DNA from: JANQOZ01 sp045106555
GTDB taxonomy: Bacteria; Pseudomonadota; Gammaproteobacteria; Xanthomonadales; SZUA-38
NCBI GenBank assembly: GCA_045106555.1
Contig: JBGCET010000015.1
Coordinates: 44,794 to 108,793 of the forward strand
Reading direction: 5' to 3'
DNA: 64,000 nucleotides
Shown here: positions 34,758-44,659 of the stretch, one piece after another
Position numbering within the stretch: position 1 is the stretch's first letter
Layout: the number at the start of each line of letters is the position of its first letter
Position numbers and translations under genes: made by a program
Notes under the pieces: generated by a model
The model's database searches: none
Told to the model about the DNA's origin: nothing
Seen by the model: only the letters and a program-made list of their open reading frames with translations

Positions 34758-35632
34758 ACCATCGGCTTACCCAATGCCTGTGTTCTGCACTGCTTGCGTT
34801 CAGCGGTTTTGGTGCCTGGGCCCAAACCGCGACGGATATCTACCTGTTGGATTTGCAGGCCCTTGATCAATCCCGAACGGTGATTTTGCGCATTACCGAC
34901 GTGCCCGGTTATGACAATCAGCCTCACTACTCTGCTGATGGCAAAACCCTCTATTTCACCCGAATCAGCAGCGGCCGGGCCAACGTGATGGCCTATGACA
35001 TTGCCAACGCCAGCACCCGGGTGATCCTGGCTGATCTGGAAAGCGACTATTCGCCAACTCTGATGCCTCGAGTCAATGCGTTGTCGGTTATTCGCGTCGA
35101 AGCCGACCAGCGCCAGCGGCTGTGGAAAATTCCGCTGGACGGGCAACCACCGCAGGTGATTTTCGAAAACATCGAAGGCGTGGGATACCACGCCTGGGCA
35201 GCACCAAGAATTGCTTTGATGTTCATTCTGGGTGAACCGCCCACACTGCAATTGGCCGGCCCGGCCGGCGTCGCTCAGCCTGTTGCGCAAAACATCGGCA
35301 GAGCCATGGTGGCCATCGCGGGCAGCACCGAAGTGGCCTACGTCAGCAAAGGGACCGGGGACAGCCGTTGGACCATCAACGCTTACGACTATGCGATTGA
35401 TGCCGATCGTTTCATTGCCCCCACCCTCGCTGGACAGGAAGACTTTGCCATCAGCCCCGAGGGCACGTTGTGGATGGCCGACGACAGCGTCCTGTATCGC
35501 TGGACCCGTGAGCAGCCGTCATGGGTGCCACTCATCGATTTGTCGACCACCCAGGTGGGCGCTATCAGCCGCATGACGCTGAGCCCCAATGGCCACCAAC
35601 TGGCGCTGGTGGCGGAAGAACTGGAACAGTAA
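34754..35632 (+). CDS. exported TolB-like beta-propeller protein
   Basis: A 292-residue protein with a signal peptide ending at GAWAQ. The mature part has repeated strands with DNQPHYSADGKTLYFTR, a PD40/TolB-type propeller blade, and similar repeats later (EDFAISPEGTLW, MTLSPNGHQLAL). Such proteins are periplasmic and bind partners. The start overlaps the rnd stop by ATGA, so they share a transcript. No enzyme motif is visible. Function unknown. Confidence 0.78.
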   Translation: MNHRLTQCLCSALLAFSGFGAWAQTATDIYLLDLQALDQSRTVILRITDVPGYDNQPHYSADGKTLYFTRISSGRANVMAYDIANASTRVILADLESDYSPTLMPRVNALSVIRVEADQRQRLWKIPLDGQPPQVIFENIEGVGYHAWAAPRIALMFILGEPPTLQLAGPAGVAQPVAQNIGRAMVAIAGSTEVAYVSKGTGDSRWTINAYDYAIDADRFIAPTLAGQEDFAISPEGTLWMADDSVLYRWTREQPSWVPLIDLSTTQVGAISRMTLSPNGHQLALVAEELEQ

Positions 35633-35673
35633 CCTTCAGGGACACCCCAGAACTTGCCTTGGGTATGCCCCCG

Positions 35674-36408
35674 CTAGAGCATACTGGCAAGCAGCCCATC
35701 GCGAAATCTACGAATCCGTTCAGCATTCGCGCCAATGTCGGACAGTCCCACCCGAGATTTTGAGCGAACGTCTACCAACGTCACTGAACTCCCTTCGCTG
35801 ATTCGTATTACCACGTCATCAGCAAACCCGAACCAAGGCGTGGTATCGGTGGCTTCAATGCGCCCTTCCGAGGCCACTGCCGCGTGGACCGTCCAACCTA
35901 GCTCAGCCGCGACGGACTGGGCGGCAGCAAACACTTGGTCTACGGGCTCCCGGATCTTGATGGTTTGAATATCTGGATAGGCATCGCGCTGCTGAGTGGC
36001 TATTTCTTCCCCGGCGTAACTCACCGGGTTGGGGGCGTCTTTGCGCAAGGGAGCAATCGACACGTACTCAGGCGGGTTGGTTGTGTTCGTAGTAATGTCG
36101 TGAATCAGCGGCAGCTTGGAGGCTTTGGACTTAATGCCAATGGGCACACTGGCCGCGCCGCCAGCCAGCACCATCCCCAGCAGCGCTAAAACGATCGAAC
36201 CTTTGCCGGATCGCCAACGAGCCACCAGCGCCACCAAGCCCAATACCAAGGCGCCCATAGCGCCATAAACAATACCCGGATACACCTTGAAAAAGACCAT
36301 CCCCACATCCCACCAACCCTGCTTGTAAGCGGGCCCGGTCAGCGCCAGCGTCACGGCCGCCAGAAGGCCTAGAAGAAACGTCAATTTTGCCAGCCACTGA
36401 ACTTTCAT
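35674..36408 (-). CDS. DUF1499-domain membrane protein
   Basis: About 244 residues from the ATG at 36408, which has an AGGGG-type ribosome site. Three hydrophobic segments in the first 110 residues are followed by a DUF1499 domain (YPDIQTIKIREPVDQVFAAAQSVA, VRISEGSSVTLVDVRSKSRVGLSDIGANAERIRRF). The domain is periplasmic or cytoplasmic and of unknown function, and is widespread in proteobacteria. It is convergent with the propeller gene. Confidence 0.85.
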   Translation of the reverse strand: MKVQWLAKLTFLLGLLAAVTLALTGPAYKQGWWDVGMVFFKVYPGIVYGAMGALVLGLVALVARWRSGKGSIVLALLGMVLAGGAASVPIGIKSKASKLPLIHDITTNTTNPPEYVSIAPLRKDAPNPVSYAGEEIATQQRDAYPDIQTIKIREPVDQVFAAAQSVAAELGWTVHAAVASEGRIEATDTTPWFGFADDVVIRISEGSSVTLVDVRSKSRVGLSDIGANAERIRRFRDGLLASML

Positions 36409-36533
36409 TGGGTGATCCCCTTTTATTAAGGGCGACACCTTACCATCACCGTCCAGCCCGGTAACCGACGCAAAGCGCTTGCTGCCCGCCGCTTAAGGTA
36501 GAATCCTCGGCACTGGATGGCGAAACACGATTT

Positions 36534-37943
36534 ATGGAACGCGCGACGGTTGTTCTGATTACGCTGGTTGTCTACAAAGTGCTGCTGCTGGCCATAGGCC
36601 TGTGGGCCCAGCGCCGAACCCACACCACGGAAGACTATTTTCTGGGCGGACAGCAACTGGGGCCATTTGTCGCCGCAATCAGCTATGCCGCCAGTTCTTC
36701 CTCTGCCTGGACCTTGCTTGGCGTCAGCGGCGCCGCATTCACCCTGGGTCTGGGCGCTGTCTGGCTACTGCCCGGCATCGTTCTGGCCCACATCGTGTGC
36801 TGGTTCTGGGTCGCGCCACGACTGCAGGCCCGCACCGCCGACGGAAGCGCTTTGACGTTGACAGACGTCTTGGTGGGAGATGCCCGCGGGGGCTGGCGAG
36901 TAGCGCTGGCGGTAAGCGCATCGTTGATTGTGCTGTTTTGCTTTGTGTTCTACGTCGCGGCTCAGTTTCAGGGCGCCGGCAATACCTTTACCAGTAACTT
37001 CAACATGGATCGCGACCACGCCCTGTGGCTGGGCGCCGCTATCGTGTTGATCTACACGTTGCTGGGTGGTTTTTGGGCGGTCAGCGTTACCGACGCGCTA
37101 CAAGGGCTTCTCATGTGTATCGCGGCGATACTACTCCCCATCGCGGCGGTGGCCGCCATCGGCGGGCCTGGCGCACTCGTGGACGCGCTGGCTGAATTGA
37201 CCCCAACGGCCAGCGGCGGCTTTGTCGGCATTGCAGCGGGTGGGTTTGCTGCAGGCATGATGCTGGTTGGCCTGGGAACCTTTGGTCAGCCTCAGCTACT
37301 CAACCGATTCATGGCCCTGAGGGACAAAAAATCTCTGCGCCAGGCGCGCATTTTGTCAGTGGGTTGGTTTGTCATTGTGCTGGTGGGCATGCTCGTGCTG
37401 GGCTGGTGCGGGCGACTGCTGATGCCCGACGCCGGCAACGGCGAAACATTGTTTTTTGACCTCACCAACAGCCTGTTTCCGGTGTTGATTGGCGGGGTCA
37501 TTACCGCGGCGGTGCTGTCCGCCATCATGTCCACTGCCGACAGCCAGCTGCTGGTGGCCGCTGCTGCGGTCGCCCACGATATGGGTCTTGCGCGGCGTTG
37601 GCCTCAGCGCGCTCTGCTGGTATCCCGACTGGTTATGGCCGCCCTGTGTGGCGCTGCCGCTCTGCTGGCCGCATCACTGCCGGCCTCCATATTTTCCCGG
37701 GTGCTGTTTGCCTGGAATGGCCTGGGCGCCGCCTTCGGACCGCTGCTCATCATTTTACTGTGTCAGCGACAGGTAAAACCTGGCTGGGCCCTGGCCAGCA
37801 TGTTGACCGGATTTGGACTCACCGCAGCGCTTTACAGTCTGCCCAACACACCCGGGGATATTGCCGAACGGCTGCTGCCTTTTCTGGCTGCTGCCATTCT
37901 GGCCCTGATTGGCGCTCGACCCAAACATGAAACCGCAACCTGA
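36534..37943 (+). CDS. sodium:solute symporter (SSS) family protein
   Basis: A 469-residue membrane protein with about twelve to thirteen hydrophobic segments. Family signs are TEDYFLGGQQLGPFVAAISYAASSSSAW, GGFWAVSVTDALQGLLM and GTFGQPQLLNRFMALRDKKSLRQAR. The nearest relatives are proline/solute:Na+ symporters such as PutP. It should import an amino acid or organic acid with sodium. The downstream 2OG oxygenase gene starts 17 bp later, so they may form an operon. Substrate unknown. Confidence 0.9.
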   Translation: MERATVVLITLVVYKVLLLAIGLWAQRRTHTTEDYFLGGQQLGPFVAAISYAASSSSAWTLLGVSGAAFTLGLGAVWLLPGIVLAHIVCWFWVAPRLQARTADGSALTLTDVLVGDARGGWRVALAVSASLIVLFCFVFYVAAQFQGAGNTFTSNFNMDRDHALWLGAAIVLIYTLLGGFWAVSVTDALQGLLMCIAAILLPIAAVAAIGGPGALVDALAELTPTASGGFVGIAAGGFAAGMMLVGLGTFGQPQLLNRFMALRDKKSLRQARILSVGWFVIVLVGMLVLGWCGRLLMPDAGNGETLFFDLTNSLFPVLIGGVITAAVLSAIMSTADSQLLVAAAAVAHDMGLARRWPQRALLVSRLVMAALCGAAALLAASLPASIFSRVLFAWNGLGAAFGPLLIILLCQRQVKPGWALASMLTGFGLTAALYSLPNTPGDIAERLLPFLAAAILALIGARPKHETAT

Positions 37944-37960
37944 AGGGACTGTGACAGCCC

Positions 37961-38554
37961 ATGGAAGTTAGCATACTGGCAGACAAAATCGTGGTGGCAG
38001 AAAACGTCTTTGAGCCCCGTGAATACGACATGGTGAGCAAAGAAATAGCCAGCCTGAGGCAGTTTATTGAGCCCACCTATCATGGCAGCGACGTGATTTT
38101 GTATCGCACCGTGCTGGACCAACTATACGGCGATCGGAAGCGCTCCTTCGCGCTGCAGATTCTGCCTGAAAAACTCTATAGCCGAAGCATTCTCGACCAG
38201 ACCGACACGCTGCATGACTTAAGCTACACGCTGGTGAACAAGCAGCATAAGTTCACCACGGCGCTGACTGAAATGCGCAGCGACACCGATTATCGGACTC
38301 ACACCGACACGGGGTCGGGAGTCGGTTGGACGCAGATTTTCATGTCTTGGATCTGGTACCACAATCCACAGCCGGAGAAATTCACTGACGGCGACCTGAT
38401 TGTGGAAGATCTGGGCTTAACGATTGAACCGAAGGACAATCGGCTGGTGCTGCTTCCGGCTTACTTGAACCACCGAATTACCCCGGCAATCTATGCTGCA
38501 GACAGCGGTGACTACTACCGAACGACGTTAAATGGCTTTTTCACCATCGGCTGA
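37961..38554 (+). CDS. 2-oxoglutarate/Fe(II) dioxygenase family protein
   Basis: A 197-residue protein with the HxD...H...R set of the prolyl-hydroxylase-type oxygenases: H114 and D116 in RTHTDTG, H171 in YLNHRITPA and R187 in DYYRTTLNG. The product should be a cytoplasmic hydroxylase of a small molecule or protein side chain. It lies 17 bp after the SSS symporter, so it may act on an imported compound. No further specificity is visible. Confidence 0.78.
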   Translation: MEVSILADKIVVAENVFEPREYDMVSKEIASLRQFIEPTYHGSDVILYRTVLDQLYGDRKRSFALQILPEKLYSRSILDQTDTLHDLSYTLVNKQHKFTTALTEMRSDTDYRTHTDTGSGVGWTQIFMSWIWYHNPQPEKFTDGDLIVEDLGLTIEPKDNRLVLLPAYLNHRITPAIYAADSGDYYRTTLNGFFTIG

Positions 38555-38577
38555 TCGGCCCGGAAACCTTCAATAAT

Positions 38578-39060
38578 TTAGTCGCGGAAATTCTTAAACT
38601 GCAGCGGCAGCCCTAAATCAGCTTCCTTCAGAAGCGCCATTACGGCCTGCAGGTCATCACGCTTTTTGCCGGTCACTCGCAGCTGATCACCCTGAATTTG
38701 CGACTGCACCTTAAGCTTGCTGTCTTTGATCTGCTTAACCATCTTCTTTGCCAGCAGGGTCTCAATGCCCTCGCGAACCGTCGCGGTCTGAGTCGCCGTC
38801 TTGGCCATGACGATCGGCGTAGAGGTTTCCAGCGCCGTTGTGTCGATGCCGCGCTTAGCCAGCTTGGCAAAAAGAATGGTCAGCATTTGTCCTAGCTGGA
38901 ATTCGGCCTGAGCGCTTAACTCAATCACCGACTCTTTCAACGCGAACTGGGCGTCACTGCCTTTGAAATCAAACCGGGCACCGACTTCGCGGTTGGCTTG
39001 ATCCACCGCATTGCTCAGCTCGTGATGGTCTACTTCGGAAACAACATCGAACGATGGCAT
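38578..39060 (-). CDS. yajQ: YajQ-family cyclic-di-GMP-binding protein
   Basis: A 160-residue protein of the normal size for YajQ. The start PSFDVVSEVDHHELSNAVDQA, the FDFKGSDAQ motif and the final LQFKNFRD are family signs. Members bind cyclic-di-GMP or nucleic acid and in some bacteria affect transcription. It is divergent from tamA. No oddities. Confidence 0.95.
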   Translation of the reverse strand: MPSFDVVSEVDHHELSNAVDQANREVGARFDFKGSDAQFALKESVIELSAQAEFQLGQMLTILFAKLAKRGIDTTALETSTPIVMAKTATQTATVREGIETLLAKKMVKQIKDSKLKVQSQIQGDQLRVTGKKRDDLQAVMALLKEADLGLPLQFKNFRD

Positions 39061-39193
39061 GGTAAACTTTGCTCGCTTAGGAATCTGCGCAGTTTATCAA
39101 ACTACGCTACGCCATCGGCGAACGATCCGACCTTCATCAATAACCCAATACCGGGCGGCACCTTTTTGTGATTTTGTAGTCCTATTGCTTTCT

Positions 39194-40972
39194 ATGCACC
39201 GCCTTTCTGATTCAGCAAAAACTGGCCGCTCCTTCAGTGGCTGTCGATCTATTGGCCATTTTTTGCTGATCGGTTGCTGGCTGGCCTGGGCATTTCCCGC
39301 TGGGGCACTTGAGCTGAATATTGAGGGCGGCACCAAACTACAACAGCAAGCAGTATTGGCCACAGCACCTGCCCGCAGGCTCGCGGACCTCAACAGCAAT
39401 GACGGAGTGGATTTTTGGATCCGCCGTCTGTCCACTGAAGGTTCCAAAGCCCTGCAGCCCACCGGATACTACGAGGCCGAGGTGACGGCTGAGTTGAATC
39501 TTGAAAGCGCTGATTCAGCCACCCTGGCTATCGATGCAACCAGCGAACTCAACATCGTTCTTGAACCGGGCGAGCCCGTCAAAGTCACCGCCGTGGATAT
39601 TCGGTTTGGATCTTCCGAGGTGGTTCCGGCAGTAAGCTTTCCTTTGCCGGTGGGCGCAGTGTTGGATCATTCACGCTATGAAGCCGGAAAACAGGCCATT
39701 GCTGCCTGGCTTCTGAACCACGGCTACCTGTCTAGCAAGCTGCTGACCCACGAAGTGCGGGTCAATCGAGGCAATCGGTCCGCCGACATAGCGCTGGAAT
39801 GGGAGCCAGGCCCCCGGTTTCGCTTTGGCGAGGTGAGTTTTACCGATAGCCCGCTGGACAAGACCTTTCTGCAACGTTACGTCACTCTCAGCGAGGGCGA
39901 TTATTTCTCTGAGTCCCGACTGCAGACTTTCAGCCAGGGACTGCGCGCCAGTGGTTATTTTGCCGCCGTAGAAATTGTCCCAGGCACCTTAGACCTGGCC
40001 TCAGCAACCGTTCCCATCGAGGTTCAACTAACGCCCCGCAAACAGTCCGCCTATCAGGCCGGCGTCATTTACGCCACTGATGCCGGGCCCGGTATTGAAC
40101 TGGGTGCTGAGCGGCGCTGGCTGAATGACCAGGGATATCAAGCTCGGGTGCGACTGGAACTGGCCAGTCGCCGCTCGTTGGCGGCCGCCCGGGTAGACCT
40201 TCCTTCTGCCTCAGACCTTAACCGTTCGCTGAGTTTAAGCCTTAACTATGTGGATGAATCCACCGACAGCTCAGATCGCAACACCGCCCGCGCTGCTGTC
40301 TCCCGACTCTCCCGCTGGGGACGCTGGAACCGAGTCGATGCTCTCACCTACCTGGTGGAGGACTTTCAAATTGGCAGCCAGGACGAACGCGTCGGCTTCC
40401 TCCTGGGCAGCGTTGAGGTGTCCCGTAGCGAAAGTGACGGATCAGCGGTTCCCCGCAGTGGCTGGCGGGCCAGCGCTGTGGCCCAGTTGGGTGCCGACTC
40501 GCTATTGTCTGAAACGGACCTCGGCCGCATTGAAATCAACGGAAAAACCATCTACGGCGTGGGTGAAGATTTTCGCGTGCTCCTGCGCGGACAGCTCGGC
40601 GCCCTGTGGGCCAGTGATTTCAGCCTGACCCCCGCGTCTTTGCGATTTTTCGCGGGCGGCGACCGCAGCGTGCGGGGCTTTGATTTTGAGGAGCTTAGTC
40701 CTCGCAACGTTGCTGGGGAGCCACTGGGCGGGGAATACGTGGCGGTGGCCAGCGCCGAGTTTGACGGACCATTGGCCGGTAAATTTCGCTGGGCCGCTTT
40801 TGTAGACGCCGGTAACGCATTCGGTACTGGCGAGCAGGACGTCGCGTACTCGGCAGGTATCGGCTTACGTTGGCTTACGCCCATTGGCCCCTTACGCCTG
40901 GACATTGCCAGCGCCCTGACCGATGCCGACTCCAGCTTTAAGATTCACTTCTCTGCCGGACCGGATCTGTGA
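39194..40972 (+). CDS. tamA: translocation and assembly module outer-membrane protein TamA
   Basis: About 592 residues from the ATG at 39194, which gives a signal peptide ending at PAGALE; the frame continues upstream without a ribosome site. Three POTRA-like segments precede a 16-strand Omp85 barrel. VRGFDFEELSP near residue 495 is the Omp85 RGF motif in the barrel lumen. TamA works with TamB to insert outer-membrane proteins or move lipids. The stop codon overlaps the tamB GTG start (GTGA), the usual tamAB order. Confidence 0.92.
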   Translation: MHRLSDSAKTGRSFSGCRSIGHFLLIGCWLAWAFPAGALELNIEGGTKLQQQAVLATAPARRLADLNSNDGVDFWIRRLSTEGSKALQPTGYYEAEVTAELNLESADSATLAIDATSELNIVLEPGEPVKVTAVDIRFGSSEVVPAVSFPLPVGAVLDHSRYEAGKQAIAAWLLNHGYLSSKLLTHEVRVNRGNRSADIALEWEPGPRFRFGEVSFTDSPLDKTFLQRYVTLSEGDYFSESRLQTFSQGLRASGYFAAVEIVPGTLDLASATVPIEVQLTPRKQSAYQAGVIYATDAGPGIELGAERRWLNDQGYQARVRLELASRRSLAAARVDLPSASDLNRSLSLSLNYVDESTDSSDRNTARAAVSRLSRWGRWNRVDALTYLVEDFQIGSQDERVGFLLGSVEVSRSESDGSAVPRSGWRASAVAQLGADSLLSETDLGRIEINGKTIYGVGEDFRVLLRGQLGALWASDFSLTPASLRFFAGGDRSVRGFDFEELSPRNVAGEPLGGEYVAVASAEFDGPLAGKFRWAAFVDAGNAFGTGEQDVAYSAGIGLRWLTPIGPLRLDIASALTDADSSFKIHFSAGPDL

Positions 40973-43900
40973 CAAATACCGCCGCATTAGATCCACAGGC
41001 AGTCGCTCCTGAAAAGCCCCGCTGGTTTCGTCGAGCACTGATTGGGTTACTCGCTTTGCTGCTAGCTGCGGTGCTGCTGGTGATCGTCATTTTATATACA
41101 CGGCCCGGCCTGTCTCTGGCGCTGTCACTGGCCGACACCTTCGGCGGCGTGCAGACCCGCTATAACACTCTGAACGGGTCGCTGGCGGGTTTCACCGCCA
41201 ACGACCTGGAAGTGCGCGCTGGCGACACGCGTGTATTGGTCGGTGAGCTGTCCGCATACTGGTCGCCAATGAAGCTGCTGGGAGGTTTGTTGGATGTGCA
41301 GTCCCTGAAGGTCAACCAGCTGTCCGTCTTCCTGCCAGCGGCAAGCGCAGATCCTGAGCCGGCTCAGGCGCCGAATGTCGCCCCACCGGATTCGTTAACG
41401 CTGCCCATTGACGTTCAGCTGAGAGATGTACAGCTTAGCGACGCTCAGATTATTCCGGCAGCCGGTGAGACCACCCAAGTTGATTCGATCATGGTTCAGG
41501 CCAGTCTTGAATCTGCCTTATGGGACCTGAAGAAACTGGAGGTTGCTCTACCGGATTTAGCGTTGACCCTGAACGCCCAGACCACACCCAGCTGGCCCTA
41601 CGAACACCTCCTGTCATTACAACTAGAAGCGGGCGCTAACGACAGTCCGCTTGCCGCGCGATGGCAGTCCAGCGGCAATTTAGCCGCCAGTATCGGTAGC
41701 CTGAACGGCCAACAGGCAGACCAGACGCTGAACCTTGATCCGCTTAAGTTTGGTTACCGAGAAAAGCGCTGGAATCTGGAAACTCAAGGCAACGCTGGTC
41801 CTCTCGATGTGGAGCTTAGCGCCGCTGCGGACGGCGCAGAACTTTTTGCTGCGAACCTAAAAGCAACGATTGCTCAACTGACTGACACCGCGTCAGCCCA
41901 AGTTGCGCTGGACGCTAGTGGGCCGTTCCAAAAAATCAGCGGGCGGCTCAACGCCGAAGCCAACGGACTGGAACCAACCGGTAACGTTCAAGCCAGTAGT
42001 CGCTTTTCCCTCAATCAATTCAGCGAATTGGGGTTGAGAGAGATTGCCGTAGTGTCTGCTGACGGACGTCTGGATGGCGACGCCGATCTTTGGCTGGAGG
42101 CCCCACTGCGAGCGGAAGCTGACCTGCGGGTATCCGGGGTAAATCTGCAGCGCCTGCATCCACAACTGACGGGAACGCTTCAGGGCGCGGTCACGGCCAA
42201 CTCGGCTATGAGCGACTCCGGGCCGCAAACTCAACTAAGGGTAAATTTTGCCAGCCGCGAACTGAAACCCGCTGTGAATCTGGCAGGGGATCTTCAGCTG
42301 AACGGCTCCAACCCGCAAAGCGGTCAGCTCACGTTGAATGCCGGCGAAGAGAACCAACTGGAAGTGGCGCTGTCCTCACCCGAATCGCTCACCATCAACT
42401 TGGCACTGAATCGCTTGCAAAGCGTGTGGCCTGACCTGGGCGGCGCAATCAACGGCCTGCTGACGGCAAATCCTGAGCAATTGATCAACAGCGCCGATCA
42501 ACCCGCACTGCTGGCCGAGTCTGGCGCCTGGCCCCCGTTGCGCGGTCAGCTCGCACTGGCTGACATTACCCTTAACGATATTGAACTGAGCCAGATGGCC
42601 CTGGAGCTGGGGCCAAAAAAGTCCGCTATAAGCCTGACCGGCCTGGATCTTGGCTCACTGCTGGTGAAGGAAAGCGCATTCACCCTGGATGGAACGCCGC
42701 TAGACCATCAGTTTGTCCTCAGCGCTGACACCGATCGTGGCAATCTGAATCTTGACGGGGCCGGCCAATGGCGAGATGAAGCCTATGGGCTTGTGATGGA
42801 GAACCTGACGGTCGCGCCAGAAGGAATGCCAGCGCTAACGAATAAAGGGCCCTGGCAGGGGCGACTGTCAGCAACCTCTCAGTCGCTGCAGCGCGGCTGC
42901 TTAGCCGGCTCAGGCATCGAAGCCTGCGTGGCCGCATTGGCAGAACCCGATGCGCTGGCACTGGATCTGGAATTGGATGTTGCCAATGAAGGGCTGCGGG
43001 CGCTGAATTGGCGAAACTGGTGGCCCGGCGCGCCAGCAGGGCTGGAAATACTGACGCCCCTTTCCGCGGACGTGGCGCTGAGCGCAAATGCCACCGAGGA
43101 CAACCTGAACCTTGAGCTCACGTTTGCCGGGCTGGAAGTTCCGGTTCCTGACCAACCTCAGGTGAATGGACAGACGCTAACGGTAAAACCCTTGCGAGAT
43201 TTGCAGGTGGTCATACGCGGCAGCACACAATCCAGCACTGTGAAAGCCACCGCCGGTGTTGCCGACGGTACCCTGGAAGCCAACGGCACCCTCACCCAGC
43301 TGCTGGACAATCCCACCTTGGATGTCACCACCAACCTCAATGCGGACAATCTCAATATGCTGTCCGTATTGCTGCCGGACCTGGATCTTGAAGGCGGACC
43401 GCTAACGGTGAATATCCAAACCGTAGGCCCCGCCAGTCAGCCGGAGGTGTCCGGCACGGCACGCGTCGATCAGGTCACCGTTGGCCTACCCGGACTCAAC
43501 GTCCAGCCGGTGGTGAATATGAGCCTGGATATGCCCACCAGCGGCGCCGGAATGTTTGAAGGCTCCCTGGTATCTGGGGCCGGAAGCGGTCAGCTGTCCG
43601 GCAGTATCGACATCGGCGAAACCCAACGGGTATCGGCCAGCTTGAAAGGCGACAAGCTGCTGCTGGCCGACAGTGACACGCTAAGCTTGACCGCAAGTCC
43701 CGATCTGTCGTTACAGATTGACGGGGCCCAGCTGCGAGTCTCCGGCGAAGTGGTGGTGGATGACGGGCTGATCGCACTAACTGCTACTTCAAGCACCGCA
43801 CAAGCAAGCCCGGATATCGTTATCGTTGACGCAGAAACGCCAGCCGACACTGTTGCATCTGCGGGCACAGAGCTGGACGTGCGGGTGCGCATTCCCGATC

Positions 43901-44565
43901 CACTGCAGGTGACGGGCTATGGCCTGAAAGGGGAGATCAGCGGCAGCCTGCGCGTTCGCCAAAAGCCGGGAGTACCCATGCTGGGCAACGGTCAGCTGCT
44001 GCTAACCGGCACCTACGGGGCGTTTGGCCAGAAGCTCACCATCGAGCGGGGCACGCTAAACTACGTGGAAACCCCCCTGAACGATCCAGCCATCGATTTT
44101 TTTGCCTATCGCGAAGTGGGGGATGCCAAAGTGGGCGTACGGGTCACAGGACGGGCTTCCAGTCTCAGCGCGGCACTGGAGTCCGAACCGCCCATGAACG
44201 AATCGGATCAGCTGGCCATGCTGGTACTTGGCGAGCGCAACAGCGGCGATGGACTGGATGAAAGCCAGTCGGACCAACTGGCCAGCGCAGCTCTGGGCCT
44301 GGCCCTGTCTCAGGGCAACAAGCGATTGGGTGCACTGGGAGAAAGCGGTTCTCTGCCTCAGGTTTCTCTCACTCAGGAACTGGGCGGCCTTGCGGTGGCC
44401 ATCGGTAAACAGATCTCACCCAATTTGTACATTGGCTATACCGTCGATCTTCTGGAACCGATCCAGCTGATCCGTTTGCGCTACCGCATCTCCGACCTTT
44501 GGACCGCCGAGTCTGAACTGGGCCAGGAAAGCCGGGTGGCTTTCCGTTACCGGCTGGAACGATAG
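40969..44565 (+). CDS. tamB: translocation and assembly module inner-membrane component TamB
   Basis: A 1198-residue protein with one N-terminal membrane helix (about 20-40), a long repetitive beta-taco region and the C-terminal DUF490 domain (GTYGAFGQKLTIERGTLNYVETPLNDPAIDF, then RLRYRISDLWTAESELGQESRVAFRYRLER). It spans the periplasm and pairs with TamA. GTG start, GTGA overlap with tamA. Length is within the family range. A 12-bp tandem array begins 10 bp after its stop codon. Confidence 0.93.
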   Translation: MTNTAALDPQAVAPEKPRWFRRALIGLLALLLAAVLLVIVILYTRPGLSLALSLADTFGGVQTRYNTLNGSLAGFTANDLEVRAGDTRVLVGELSAYWSPMKLLGGLLDVQSLKVNQLSVFLPAASADPEPAQAPNVAPPDSLTLPIDVQLRDVQLSDAQIIPAAGETTQVDSIMVQASLESALWDLKKLEVALPDLALTLNAQTTPSWPYEHLLSLQLEAGANDSPLAARWQSSGNLAASIGSLNGQQADQTLNLDPLKFGYREKRWNLETQGNAGPLDVELSAAADGAELFAANLKATIAQLTDTASAQVALDASGPFQKISGRLNAEANGLEPTGNVQASSRFSLNQFSELGLREIAVVSADGRLDGDADLWLEAPLRAEADLRVSGVNLQRLHPQLTGTLQGAVTANSAMSDSGPQTQLRVNFASRELKPAVNLAGDLQLNGSNPQSGQLTLNAGEENQLEVALSSPESLTINLALNRLQSVWPDLGGAINGLLTANPEQLINSADQPALLAESGAWPPLRGQLALADITLNDIELSQMALELGPKKSAISLTGLDLGSLLVKESAFTLDGTPLDHQFVLSADTDRGNLNLDGAGQWRDEAYGLVMENLTVAPEGMPALTNKGPWQGRLSATSQSLQRGCLAGSGIEACVAALAEPDALALDLELDVANEGLRALNWRNWWPGAPAGLEILTPLSADVALSANATEDNLNLELTFAGLEVPVPDQPQVNGQTLTVKPLRDLQVVIRGSTQSSTVKATAGVADGTLEANGTLTQLLDNPTLDVTTNLNADNLNMLSVLLPDLDLEGGPLTVNIQTVGPASQPEVSGTARVDQVTVGLPGLNVQPVVNMSLDMPTSGAGMFEGSLVSGAGSGQLSGSIDIGETQRVSASLKGDKLLLADSDTLSLTASPDLSLQIDGAQLRVSGEVVVDDGLIALTATSSTAQASPDIVIVDAETPADTVASAGTELDVRVRIPDPLQVTGYGLKGEISGSLRVRQKPGVPMLGNGQLLLTGTYGAFGQKLTIERGTLNYVETPLNDPAIDFFAYREVGDAKVGVRVTGRASSLSAALESEPPMNESDQLAMLVLGERNSGDGLDESQSDQLASAALGLALSQGNKRLGALGESGSLPQVSLTQELGGLAVAIGKQISPNLYIGYTVDLLEPIQLIRLRYRISDLWTAESELGQESRVAFRYRLER

Positions 44566-44574
44566 CTGACTACT

Positions 44575-44634
44575 GAACTGGCGTATGGCCTGGCGCATGG
44601 CCTGGCGCATGGCCTGGCGCATAGACTGGTGTAT
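44575..44634. repeat. 12-bp tandem array after the tamB stop codon
   Basis: Three perfect copies of GGCCTGGCGCAT (44587-44622), flanked by one degenerate copy on each side (GAACTGGCGTAT and AGACTGGTGTAT). The array starts 10 bp after the tamB stop codon and ends 25 bp before the LysR stop codon. It has no spacers. Confidence 0.92.
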
Positions 44635-44659
44635 CGGCTAGCCAAGTTCATGAAAACGC